NCBI GenBank assembly: GCA_905220665.1
Contig: CAJNAR010000035.1
Coordinates: 62,001 to 126,000, forward strand
Reading direction: 5' to 3'
Source: Albugo candida
Lineage: Eukaryota > Oomycota > Peronosporomycetes > Albuginales > Albuginaceae
DNA length: 64,000 nt
Shown: positions 20,234 through 30,815 of the stretch, one piece after another
How positions within the stretch are numbered: position 1 is the first letter of the stretch
Layout: every line of letters starts with the position of its first letter
Program-made: the position numbers and the translations under genes
The notes under the pieces: generated by a model
Seen by the model: only the letters and a program-made list of their open reading frames with translations
What the model was told of the DNA's origin: nothing
Databases searched by the model: none

Positions 20234-23200
20234 ATGACTCTCACAAAGCCTCCGTTTCACTACCTGAAATCCAAACGTATTCATAAACTGTGGATAATAT
20301 TGTTTTGTATTGTATTACGACCGCTGGTCCATGCAATGGGTACGACCGTCCTCTATTGTCCCTCACAATATCCTAATTTTATGTACCCACACAGATCAAA
20401 CCTCTGGATTTCGATGCATCAACGCACAATGTATATACTCCTCCGATTTCGTGCTCCAATACCCAGTCATTCCACTCGATTCCTGTCTACAAACATGCCC
20501 ACCTTCAAACCAATTTAATAGCTCCTTCACCATACAATCCTCGCAGCAGGGAACGTGTACAAATTGCGCATTTGTGGCTACACCTTTGCTTGATTTCCCG
20601 CATTTTTTCCAATCAATGGCCGTCACGATCGCCTCTCTCACATCGGATCAGTGTACATTTACCGCCACTATCCAAATAGATATACCGTCTCAATGGACCC
20701 TCTCCCCATCGTCAAAGTCGACATTGAAATGCTTGGTAGAAAACAACCTTGTCCCATGTTCCATAACAGCCAATGTTTCCACACTACACATCAATAAACA
20801 TGTACTCACCAAATTATTTCAGACCAAACACGTCCCATTTCAGCTTGGTCCTGTCTCAACCAGACGCAATCCTGGAAGCTTATTGGAGTATAATCGCTTC
20901 ATCGTATCCTTTCAGAGTCGAGGTTGTCTCACCCTGGGCGACCGGCACCCATTAGCCTTCACCTACACACTTCATTCCGACTCGTACGATCTCATTGGCC
21001 ATTTTACTGACACCAAATTAATTGCACTGCAACCCGAAATTTTGCAACTGACTCTATTGCGACTCTCATTCAGAAATGGCGCTTTACTCGGTGCTCAGAC
21101 GCATTTCGTGCTTCAAATCGCCGATTCCTTGCGAGAAATATTCACTGAAATGATGAGAAATGCATCATCGGCTATTCTTCGCCTTCCCAAAGGCCGAGAC
21201 ATCCATTTAGAAATGAAATTGGGCAACGGACATTTGAGTATGCGGATTCCAAATACATTTTCTGACTCCATTCCCAATGGCCAAACACTCCAACTTGATA
21301 TCTATCCCGCGCGGAATCCGAATCGTATCAATAAACCGGTCGATTTCCTTTATTTGATGGCATTTGACGGTGAACGTCTGGCGGTAGACACGTCGCCCTT
21401 CCCGTTTTACACAGTTCAAAAAGGTACTTACATCGAATTTCGTGTCTCCTCTCCCAATTAAACGTCGTTCTTGTAGGGGAGCGGCAATACAAAAGATCCA
21501 AACTCGACATCGCATCCATTGGCGTCTTTGGAGGGTGTTTGTTGCTATCAATTGGCATTGTCAAATGGGTACGTAAAGCATCGAATTGATAATTGCGATC
21601 TGACTAAATTCAATAGCACGGAATCACACTTTCCATGTCGACATTTTGGACCGATACAGTCGCCATTTCAGTGCTTGTATCGTTTCTGGTCGCGTGTGGT
21701 GGTGCTATTCATTGGATCCTTCTTCCTTCATCGTCGTATATGTACTGGTACACGACACATTACGTGTTGAATTCCATTATGATTCTCTCACTGTGCTTCC
21801 ACTGGTACGTTCCTCTGTCGATACTCGTGTCTTTCATTGACAGTATGCACACAGGGTCATTGTCTTGTCATCCAAAGGCGTCAAGAAACTCACATTCAAA
21901 TCACCGATTCTTCTGACATTTCTAATGCTTTGTGGGCTCGTTCTCGCGTTCGTTGTAATGACACTCGCACGAATGCGTGAGAACATCAATTGTGCATTTA
22001 CCACCGCACTCACAGAATGCGATTCCAAGCAAGATTGTGGTGCTTCTGTGGCGGTACACGGACACATTATCCGTCAAGCTGTCCAAATGTGTGGTCTGAA
22101 GTCATTCTTTCACGCCCTCGCTGCTGGTTTCATCCTCCACACCATCCTTCTCTTGATTCTCGGATGCTTCATTATGAGTCGCGGACGTCAATTGATGCGA
22201 ATGGAAGCGCCAATAAAGTCGCATGTGTGTCGATCACTGGCTGTCTTTTATACTGTCATTGCCACAACGTGCGTCGTGTACTTGGGCTCTCAAATCGCTT
22301 ACTTTATCGAAGCAATGCGTCCGGAATCCGCGGATCTGATCGGTATTTCCGACACGTTCTATTACGTTTTGATTGTATGGCTTCCGTACGGTCTTCCGCC
22401 TCTGTTGTTTCTATTCCTTCAATGGAATCCCAAACGCACGATCCCCGAAGAAGAATGGAGTCTTGCGAATGAAGCAAAGGACAACGAATTGCAATTGACG
22501 CCACGATCCACCGATTCGTCTCCGAACAACGCGTACTGGAAGCCTGTGTTCGATACAGAGCCGTCTCCACAAAGTGTCCGTCTTTGTGTGCGTCTTCGAG
22601 TTCCATTCCATTTCGATCGTGCGTGTTTTCTCTCGCTCGATTACGACACAGAGCCTCGAGAATCTCAGACGCGAGCATTGTCACGAGCGAGCACCGTTGT
22701 GTGGAATTGTATCGGAACCACCGAACAAGCCGAAGAAGAGCATGGACGAGTAGAATTCTCAGCTGTGATGCATGTTCCCATTCTGAATCGCGGCACTGTG
22801 TTTCGCTTCCAACTGTATGTGAGCACATTAGGCTGTCGTTCCTCTGATAAAACACTGCATTCATGGGAGTCGAACGAAACCAGTGAGTTCCTCGAGCCAT
22901 CGACCCAATTGCCGGCGTTCCTTGCGTGTTTAGAATTCCACACGACATCAGAGGCGATTATGGATGCAAAGGAGTCATTGCTTCTGACGCCATTTACAGA
23001 GTCGAAAAGTCGAAATCTTCCGTCCGAATTGGAATTTCTCATCGATCAAGCACGACCGAGTATCCAGCTGGGCGTCCAAACACTTACCACGCTCTTTGAG
23101 CCAAAGGAATCGACACAACCAAGCGGAAACCTCACTCGATTCTTCCAATACATTCGCGATGACAAAAGCGTTGGTCTCGTGGTGGAAGACTTGAAAGAAA

Positions 23201-24781
23201 GCGTGTATTCCAACTTGATTCCACGTCAATTACTGGAGCTTTTGTGTGTGGAACGTCAGCGTTTATTGGATCGTACGCGTCAAGATTTCAACGCTTTTGT
23301 GTCAATGGATAAAAGACACAGTCATGGGACGCTTATCGGGCAGATCCAAGACAGTGACGACGCTGTTCTCATCCAGGAATGGCTTCAACGACGTATCGAT
23401 ACTGTGAAAACGTATCTGGAAACACTTCAATGTCAACGGAAACTGCTGGCGGATCGCGATGCCAATAGCCAATTCTTCAAATCAAGTGTCGAGAAAAAGC
23501 AGTTGGATCTCCGTTTCGTGCCTGTAAATCTCCACGTCCAAGATTTTGTGATCGGTCCAACGCCTCTATTCCCTGCGGCAGCGTATGCATTCACAACGGT
23601 CGGTGCATTTGCAGCACATTGTCTGAAATTCAGTAAAGGTGGCATCATGTCGCTACAGCTTCGTCTCAGTAAAATGGAGACGCGATTTGGCGCGATGAAT
23701 GGACCACGATGGACACAAGATGTTCGTGAATATCATGAGTTGCTGTGGGATCTGAGTGTGCGGATGGATATCTGTTTCTCGCAAGCGTTGACGGCATTAG
23801 TGGCGACTTTTGTAAAGACTGTGGAAACTGCCATTCAGAGTGAGAATATCGCGTTGGGTGAAGCGATTTTGGAACAATTGGGCGCATTGGGCTTCCTTTT
23901 CCATGTGGAATCTCTTTTATCGACTCACGGGAACGAAATTGGTATGTTGGAAGATATGGCCGGTGCAATGAATATCTGTTTCTCGCAAGCGTTGACGGCA
24001 TTAGTGGCGACTTTTGTAAAGACTGTGGAAACTGCCATTCAGAGTGAGAATATCGCGTTGGGTGAAGCGATTTTGGAACAATTGGGCGCATTGGGCTTCC
24101 TTTTCCATGTGGAATCTCTTTTACAGCGATTCAGAGCAATATGTCGTCCAAGTGGGCGTCATTTCGCATGCCGTACAACTTCCTGAGCGCTTGAATCAAG
24201 GCCAAACGATCGCTGTGACGCCCGTTTTGTTCACACAAGGGATCAATGAGATGCAAACGATTGCCAATAACACGGAACGAGCCAAAACAGAGCTTCAAGA
24301 TCTCATCAATATCAACAATCTCAAGCCTTTGAGAGCGTATTGTGCTCGCTACTGCCAATCGATTGCGATCCATTCTGAGAATCAATACCACCAAATCCAA
24401 CAGGGATTTCGGGCGCTGGAAGCGTGCGTTGTGGAAGCAGCTGCCAGTTTGGTGAAAAGCAAACGACCAGAGATCCTCCAGCGTTCGGCTGATTTGTGTC
24501 GAGAAATGGGTGGAGGACGTGTGACTGTGTGTAAAAGCGCCAAAGACCGGACCGCAATGTCTGTAACGTTGGAACAAGTGAGAATTCTTCATCATCATCA
24601 TGGACTTCCAACGTATCGAATGGCAGCGACAGTATCGGTAATGCGAAGTCATGGCGTTCGTGTGGAAAATGCGTTCAAAAACACCGGAAAACGACAATTC
24701 GCATTCAACAAACTGCAGCGATCTTTGCTTCCCGAAGAGTATCGTTGTCCGGATCAAGTGAGTGGCGCAAATGTCAGTTGA
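20234..24781 (+). CDS. Seven-transmembrane receptor fused to inositol-polyphosphate 4-phosphatase (GPCR-INPP4 bigram), frame broken near 24123
   Basis: Exons join in frame as 20234-20339, 20395-21423, 21477-21568, 21617-21804 and 21855 onward. The four introns are 48-55 nt. The N-terminus has a signal peptide (KLWIILFCIVLRPLVHA). A Cys-rich ectodomain of about 350 aa follows. Seven hydrophobic segments follow, starting at IASIGVFGGCLLLS and ending at WLPYGLPPLLFLFL (about 22380-22420). The cytoplasmic part has a C2-like beta-rich stretch, then an INPP4 domain with VLFTQGINE and the catalytic CX5R motif CKSAKDRT (24530-24553). INPP4 removes the 4-phosphate of PtdIns(3,4)P2, so the protein would link a surface signal directly to phosphoinositide turnover. 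A near-exact partial duplication (23764-23919 and 23968-24123) ends in a +1 frame change, after which the frame continues to 24781. The allele is broken or misassembled there. Confidence 0.85.
23764..24123 (+). repeat. Internal 156-nt direct repeat in the INPP4 domain
   Basis: 23764-23919 and 23968-24123 are identical except for one base, with a 204-nt period. Both encode the helix-rich segment containing FSQALTALVATF and ending GFLFHVESLL. Copy 1 continues into the expected STHGNEIGMLEDM. Copy 2 is instead followed directly by sequence encoding YSDSEQYVVQVG in a frame shifted by one. The stretch that normally links these two family blocks is missing. Confidence 0.9.
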
Positions 24782-24806
24782 TTCACTTGATAGACGCTGT
24801 CTTCGC

Positions 24807-26558
24807 CTACATGTGACAATCAGATGGACGTTGATCACATTGGTATTCACCTACTTTTCTTCGATTGAGATCGGCCGATTGTCGAGCGCTGTACAGTTTG
24901 AGGACTTTCCGTGAAGGAACAGCTGATTGAACGTCTGAAACAGATGAACGAGCTGTATCGATTGTGTGTGTATTGGTCTCATCGTCTGACGTTGCAGGCG
25001 CACGCACGCGAATATTATTTGGATGAAAATTGGGCTCTGACCAATTGGGCCGCAACGTCGGAATGGAGCGATTGAGACGGATGCAATCCTCGTCAATATT
25101 CTCACGTTGTTTGTCGACAATGCGTAGCATTCCCATGAGTCGAAGTTGGATACGCTGAAACAAATCTCTGCTGTGATTAGAGGACGGCTCATTTTCATCG
25201 ACAATCTCATCGAAAGGAGGAATTTGCGACCATTTTCCAAGCTCTCGTGTCAAAATATCGTCAAACACTGTCAATCGCTGTGCCAAACACTGTGAGCCTT
25301 GACGGATCGATGCGATGGTATCGAGCAAGCGCTCGTATTCGGATTTGGAGATTTTGCACGCTGCTTTCAATTCGGCGACTTGAGCCTTTACGGAGACCAT
25401 TTCTTCACGCGTTGGACACGAGGGATCGCCACATGCCTTTAGTGTGTCGTAATGACACTGAATTTGATGTTTTTCCCGTCGAAGAAGAGCTGCTTTGGAT
25501 TCCAATGTTTGAAGCTCTTCCTCCAACGATTCCATGGATCTGATTCGCATCTGATTCGGATCGAGTATGTGGTTTTGAGACTTTGTCAGTGGCTTTGCAA
25601 TGTGTGGATCGAATGTGATGCCGTCGATCGATGGCTCGTGCACGGAAAACTCGACTTCCAACGCGTTTCGATCTTGGATGCGCTGAAGACGCCAAAGTTC
25701 CATTCGTTTTGCGTTTTTCGCTTGAATTTCACGCTCATTGAGCTCTTTCTGACGGTATTTACGCTCTATTTTGAGTTGGTGATGAAGTTCTTGTACGATT
25801 TGGACGGTTCGATTGCGTCCAGATTCTAAATGACGACTGAGATCTTTGACTTGATTGCATTCTTGGGTGCTTTGATGCACTCTTTCTGTGATCGCTGTAA
25901 GCTGTGCGTCTGCAGAAACTTGCTCAGTAATGAGTCGACGCACCATCTGTTGATACCGCCGATGTAAAACCACTTGCTCGTCTGTGATCGCTGTAGATTG
26001 AGCGATTTCTTGCTGCATTTTGGCATTTTGTTGCGCAATTGGCGTCTCTCGACGCTCAATTCGATTCAATTCATGGGTTTCTAATTGAATTGATTGTAAT
26101 TCATCCAGTAAAGTACACAATTCACGCTCTTTAAGATCCGAAAGCATTTTCAGTTCGTTGTATTTACGTGCTTGCAAAAGGACGTGATTGCGTAAGGAGA
26201 TGAGATCATTTTGGGCAGATATGGTGATATTGGACTCGTTCGACGCTTCGGGAGGCTTGCGTGCGGTTTTCACGGGTGATAGTACTCTAATAGCGTTGTT
26301 ATGAAAGCCGTCTTGTCGTCGTGATGGAAAGACAAGTGGGCTATTCACTTTCCGTACCGCTTCGACCAAGTCGCGTTTGTGAGTGATACGATACATTTTC
26401 GAAGGAGATTTCTGCGTGACAGACTCACTAAACTGATAGCTGCTCTTCCGTCCATTTTCAAGCAGTGGAAGTAGTCGAGACCGATTCGCTTCACTTGAGA
26501 TCGCTGTAGCGGCTGTCTCTCCACACGTATCAACCGTAGATAGATCTGTAAAATCCAT
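24807..26558 (-). CDS. Coiled-coil protein, possibly flagellar/axonemal
   Basis: 583 aa from the first ATG (MDFTDL). No catalytic domain is seen. Roughly residues 115-270 and 340-420 are rich in Glu, Gln, Arg and Leu with heptad spacing, so long coiled coils are likely. The N-terminal 110 residues and the C-terminal 100 are Ser/Thr/Asn-rich and probably disordered. A Cys-x-x-x-Cys pair (CGDPSCP) lies between the coils. The overall form recalls outer-dynein-arm docking or other axonemal coiled-coil proteins, which a zoospore-forming organism would carry, but no diagnostic motif is present. It converges on the receptor-phosphatase gene with only 25 bp between stops. Confidence 0.7.
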   Translation of the reverse strand: MDFTDLSTVDTCGETAATAISSEANRSRLLPLLENGRKSSYQFSESVTQKSPSKMYRITHKRDLVEAVRKVNSPLVFPSRRQDGFHNNAIRVLSPVKTARKPPEASNESNITISAQNDLISLRNHVLLQARKYNELKMLSDLKERELCTLLDELQSIQLETHELNRIERRETPIAQQNAKMQQEIAQSTAITDEQVVLHRRYQQMVRRLITEQVSADAQLTAITERVHQSTQECNQVKDLSRHLESGRNRTVQIVQELHHQLKIERKYRQKELNEREIQAKNAKRMELWRLQRIQDRNALEVEFSVHEPSIDGITFDPHIAKPLTKSQNHILDPNQMRIRSMESLEEELQTLESKAALLRREKHQIQCHYDTLKACGDPSCPTREEMVSVKAQVAELKAACKISKSEYERLLDTIASIRQGSQCLAQRLTVFDDILTRELGKWSQIPPFDEIVDENEPSSNHSRDLFQRIQLRLMGMLRIVDKQRENIDEDCIRLNRSIPTLRPNWSEPNFHPNNIRVRAPATSDDETNTHTIDTARSSVSDVQSAVPSRKVLKLYSARQSADLNRRKVGEYQCDQRPSDCHM

Positions 26559-26813
26559 CAATGTCAATATCGGATCGAGGAATGGGCCGACAGCGTTTCA
26601 TTCAAACTTTAAATAGCTCACTCTCGACGTGCGGGAAGACGCAGTGTAACAAAACTTGGAAAATTCAGTCTCCGCCATCAAAGACATCATTTACTGCGTC
26701 TTTGATGCGATAATAGCGTCTCTGCGAACGACTCCAATGGGCTGCGCATTATCGCATTTCCATGCAATACCGGTAGGCCTTCGGTTATACCGTCACAACC
26801 AGTGATTCACAAA

Positions 26814-28394
26814 ATGTCAGAGAAAGCACCAAACCGTTTAGGTGGCACTCGTCCGAACGTTGAGAAGCGATTTGGCGTCCTTACCGACACAGTTGAAGGC
26901 GACGAACGCACACATGCCACCGCTGAAGACCATGATGAACACAATGTTACGATAATGGAAAGTTTGTGTATGCATTGCAAAGAAAACGGAAATACATCGC
27001 TGTTGCTGACTTCTATCCCTTATTTCCGGGAAATCATTCTCATGTCATTTGAATGCGAGCATTGTGGATTCCGAAATAGCGAAGTGCAATTTGGAGGCAC
27101 GATACAAGAGAAAGGCTGTAAGATCGAATTTCATGTGGAAAACGCGAGCGATTTGAATCGACAAATTATCAAAGCCGATACAGCGACTGTGTTCTTTCCT
27201 GAACTGGAGTTTGAAATCCCACCGAAAACACAACGTGGAACTATCAATACGATTGAAGGACTGTTACAAAAAGCAATTGAGAATTTACAAATGAATCAGG
27301 AAGAACGAAGGGAAATTGACCCAGAAACAACAGCGAAATTGGATGAGTTTATTCAGAAATTAGCGTTATTGGCAACTGGAATTACACTTCCATTCAAGAT
27401 CATAATCGATGATCCGGCGGGAAACTCGCACATTGAGAATCCACATGCTCCTCAATCAGATCCCAAGATGAAGTTGACTCAATATTACCGCTCTGAAGCT
27501 CAAGATCTACAATGTGGACTTCAACCTGACACCACTCATGACGTACCAACGGAGACACCAAAGGTGTTACCACCACAGAACAAAGGCTTGGATAAATTTG
27601 TAAAGGAAGCCAACATCGCAAAGAAGGAAGTAATCCAATTTCCTGTAAATTGTCACTCGTGTCAGACAAAGGGGAACACTCGTATGTGTGTGACAGATAT
27701 CCCTCATTTCAAAGAAGTCATCATAATGGCATTCAATTGTGAACACTGTGGATTTCGAAGCAATGAAGTGAAAGCTGGAGGCTCTATACCATCGTTTGGA
27801 GAGAGGATCACCCTTCGTGCTGACATCTCATTGGACCCAGAGGTCCTCAATCGAGATATCCTCAAGTCTGATTCCGCAAGTGTGGTGATTCCCGAATTGG
27901 AATTGGAGCTCGTACATGGATCACTTGGTGGGCTTTACACCACTGTAGAAGGATTACTGGATCGCATCAGGCAGAATATTGAAGAAGGGAATCCTTTTGC
28001 AGTCGGCGACAGTGATGGTGGACGATCACAGCTGAAAACGTGGCTTGAGCGTCTACAGCAAATGAAGGAAGGACAGAAGCCGTTTACGCTGATTCTCGAA
28101 GATCCTCTTGCAAACAGCTTTCTATACTCCCCGCACGGAACCGCTGAGAACGATCCATTGATGACCGCTGAAAAGTATCAGCGCACCGAAGCGGAAGATC
28201 AAGAACTTGGAATAAGCGACATGGTAACCGAAGGCTACTCCCAAGCGGTCGATGCCATCCAGCCGACTGAGAGTGTCGTGCGAAAGAGCGATAAAGAGAC
28301 TATGGAACGTGGCGGAATGGCACTTGATTCCGCAAAGTATCATCCGAATCCAAAAGCGGTACAGCAATGCGACTCCAAGTCGAATAACCGTTAA
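26814..28394 (+). CDS. ZPR1: ZPR1 zinc-finger protein
   Basis: 526 aa from ATG 26814 (the open frame extends 12 nt upstream, without an ATG). There are two tandem ZPR1 modules. Each has a C4 zinc finger (CMHC...CEHCG near the N-terminus and CHSC...CEHCG in the second half) followed by an A/B beta domain (IIKADTATVFFPELEFE and ILKSDSASVVIPELELE), the typical 'TxEGLL' helix and the closing DDPAGNS/EDPLANS motif. ZPR1 binds eEF1A, acts as a chaperone or assembly factor for it, and moves between cytoplasm and nucleus under growth control. Length is a little above the usual (about 460-490) because of a longer linker and a C-terminal tail. Single exon. Confidence 0.96.
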   Translation: MSEKAPNRLGGTRPNVEKRFGVLTDTVEGDERTHATAEDHDEHNVTIMESLCMHCKENGNTSLLLTSIPYFREIILMSFECEHCGFRNSEVQFGGTIQEKGCKIEFHVENASDLNRQIIKADTATVFFPELEFEIPPKTQRGTINTIEGLLQKAIENLQMNQEERREIDPETTAKLDEFIQKLALLATGITLPFKIIIDDPAGNSHIENPHAPQSDPKMKLTQYYRSEAQDLQCGLQPDTTHDVPTETPKVLPPQNKGLDKFVKEANIAKKEVIQFPVNCHSCQTKGNTRMCVTDIPHFKEVIIMAFNCEHCGFRSNEVKAGGSIPSFGERITLRADISLDPEVLNRDILKSDSASVVIPELELELVHGSLGGLYTTVEGLLDRIRQNIEEGNPFAVGDSDGGRSQLKTWLERLQQMKEGQKPFTLILEDPLANSFLYSPHGTAENDPLMTAEKYQRTEAEDQELGISDMVTEGYSQAVDAIQPTESVVRKSDKETMERGGMALDSAKYHPNPKAVQQCDSKSNNR

Positions 28395-28511
28395 GTGATT
28401 TCTAACTGATGGCATAATGATATTCTTTTTTACCAATCGTTTTTCGGTGATATTCAACCAATTAAATTGCTTAATATCTCGCATGCGATTTTCTAAGTCG
28501 ATACTTTTGTA

Positions 28512-30773
28512 ATGGCAATGGAAAACAAGAAAAAGGGAAAAGAGCGCAAGCGTAAGCGAGTCCATGTCATCGTTCGTGTGCGCCCTATACTCCCTCATGA
28601 AAAGCTTCAACCTCGCGCGCTCGAAGTCGTCAAAAAGAGCTCTCAACTCGTTCATATTGAGGTCCTTTCCCCAACAACACCCAATACGCCGCAAGTCTAT
28701 TCGTTTGAAAAATGCTACGAGGAGCACACCCCGCAGCGTCTTTTATTCCAAAAAGAGATTATGCCGATTGTAAAGACGCTTTTTAATGGAATACATACGA
28801 CAGTGTTCGCATACGGTGCCACAGGAACGGGAAAAACATTCACAATGGAAGGATGTAAGCGAAATCTGGGAATCATCCCGCGATGTCTCAAATTCGTTTT
28901 TCAGTACGGCTCCAATATCACACTCAGTGACGCAAAGTCAAACGCGAAAAACACAATTCAAAGCTTTCGAGTGACAATGTCATATTTTGAGATTTACAAT
29001 GACAAAATTCACGATTTGCTGGACCTTAAACGCTCGCAAACTCTTACAATTCGTCAAGTGAATCAGACGATTGAGATTCCTGGACTCTGTAAAAAAGCGA
29101 TTGGCAATTTGGACGAGTTTCAAGAACTGTATGCGTCGGCATCCGCTCGTAGACGACGAGCAAGCACAAAGTTAAACGATAGCTCCAGTCGAAGTCATTC
29201 AGTTCTCATGATTCAAGTGCAGACGCGTCATGCAACGAATGACTTGACTATTGGGAAATTACAACTGATCGATTTGGCTGGAAGTGAGGATAATCGACGT
29301 ACTGGGAACACGGGCATTCGGCTCGGGGAAAGCAAAGAGATCAATAAATCGCTCTTTGTGCTGGGTCAGGTCTTTACTGCGTTGGATGTCAAAGACGTAC
29401 AGAGGATTCCGTTCCGAGAATCGAAGCTTACGCGGCTATTGCAGGACTCGTTAGGCGGAGAGAATCGAGCGGTAATGATATGTAATGTGGCACCTGTAGC
29501 GAAAATGCACCAAGAAACGATACAGACGTTAAATTATGCGGCCAAAGCGCAGGGAACGAGCGTTGTGAACGCAACCAAGTCGAATAAGGGAAAAGCCGTC
29601 TCGCGATCTACAGAGAGGTCGCACGCCACATTGGAGCGTGGAATACGAACGAAAGCCGCGGAAAAGAACAAAGCGCCATCGATCGTATTTGCAACACGAG
29701 AAATCGGTAATCAAAGCGATACAAAGCGTCCCGAATGTGCAAAACAGCTGAAACGAATCACAACGGCTCCACGTGAGAGGAAGCGAGAAAGCATGGAGAA
29801 AAAGCTTCGACAGTGGAAAGAGACCAAGCGGGAAACTCGATGTAGTTCCGATTCTTTACCAATCGATTCGCAAGAGGTCCCATCGATCGGACGCAAGCGG
29901 AAATTGTCAGAGACCAAATCGACGCTTTTTTCGACCACAAAAACACTTTGTGTGCCATTGAAAACATCGATACCGTCGAAACTCAACCATCCATCGAATC
30001 TCAGAGCTTTAAAGAATGCCAATAAACCAAAAGCGCGAGACTTTGAAGCACCAAATGCCAAAATATCTCCTTACGCTAAAGAGCAGTGCAATTTGGGAAC
30101 GAAAAGCCTCGAATTTCGTGACAACGCCAAAGCCAACAAAAGGGCGGAATCACTGGCTTCAAACACAAACGACCGTGCAGTTGGCAAATATTGCGAGACG
30201 GAACAGAACCAAATCGAAATTGCAAAGAAGTTGGTGGCAACAGCGGTGACATTTGAGAAAAAAGAGTATTACTGGAGCTCTCTTTGCACATTCCGTAAAG
30301 CGTGTTTGACGTTGCCGACCCAAAACGACAAATTAGAAGCACGCGTCCAATCTCTGGAAGCCAAATGCGATACATTATCTACCATTCCGCTCGAAATGAG
30401 GATCGAAATGAAGCAAAATCGCATCCTAGCGCTCCCAACATCGACGTACATGCAGGTACATGCATTTGTATTGCTGACGATCGCATCATTGTGACCAACT
30501 CTGTAGCGCGTGTTTGAGAACAATGTCTTGGAGGTACTAAACGCGGGCACCTTTGATGAAGTCACGACATTGCCGACAATCGGCGAGAAGCGGGCGCTCA
30601 AGATCATGCAGGCTCGGCCTTTTCGAAAGGTACAAGCTCACCCATCTTCCATTTTTCCCGCTGATTGATTGTATCAGATCGTCGAGCTCAATAACGTGCC
30701 TGGAATCACGCAAAAAATGATCGATAAAATGAAGCAGCAACATGTACAGGACGCATTGGTCGGCAATTGGTAG
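28512..30773 (+). CDS. Kinesin-10 (KIF22/Kid-like) with C-terminal helix-hairpin-helix
   Basis: Exons 28512-30455, 30507-30629 and 30678-30773 join in frame to 720 aa; the introns are 51 and 48 nt, each starting gtaca. The motor domain occupies about residues 17-345: P-loop GATGTGKT, switch I NDSSSRSHS, switch II LIDLAGSE, and the neck-side HIPFRESKLTRLLQDSLGG-type block. A basic, Ser/Lys-rich stalk follows with little coiled coil. The last two exons encode ILEVLNAGTFDEVTTLPTIG and then VPGITQKMIDKM. This is a helix-hairpin-helix DNA-binding motif in the place it occupies in KIF22/Kid, the chromokinesin that pushes chromosome arms away from the spindle pole. Without the two introns the HhH would be missed. 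It converges on the CDPK gene. Confidence 0.93.
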
Positions 30774-30815
30774 CCTCTCATGCTCAAACGGATTTTTTAT
30801 TCAGCCAAAAGCGTC

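Noticed and set aside
23920..24123. Second INPP4 repeat copy as part of a spliced intron
   Set aside because: The acceptor-like tttacag is suitable, but no GT donor upstream gives the phase needed to reach the downstream frame.
26802..26813. Starts at TTG or GTG codons for several frames (for example upstream of ZPR1, the coiled-coil gene and TOR fragment)
   Set aside because: The organism is eukaryotic; the first ATG in each frame was used instead.
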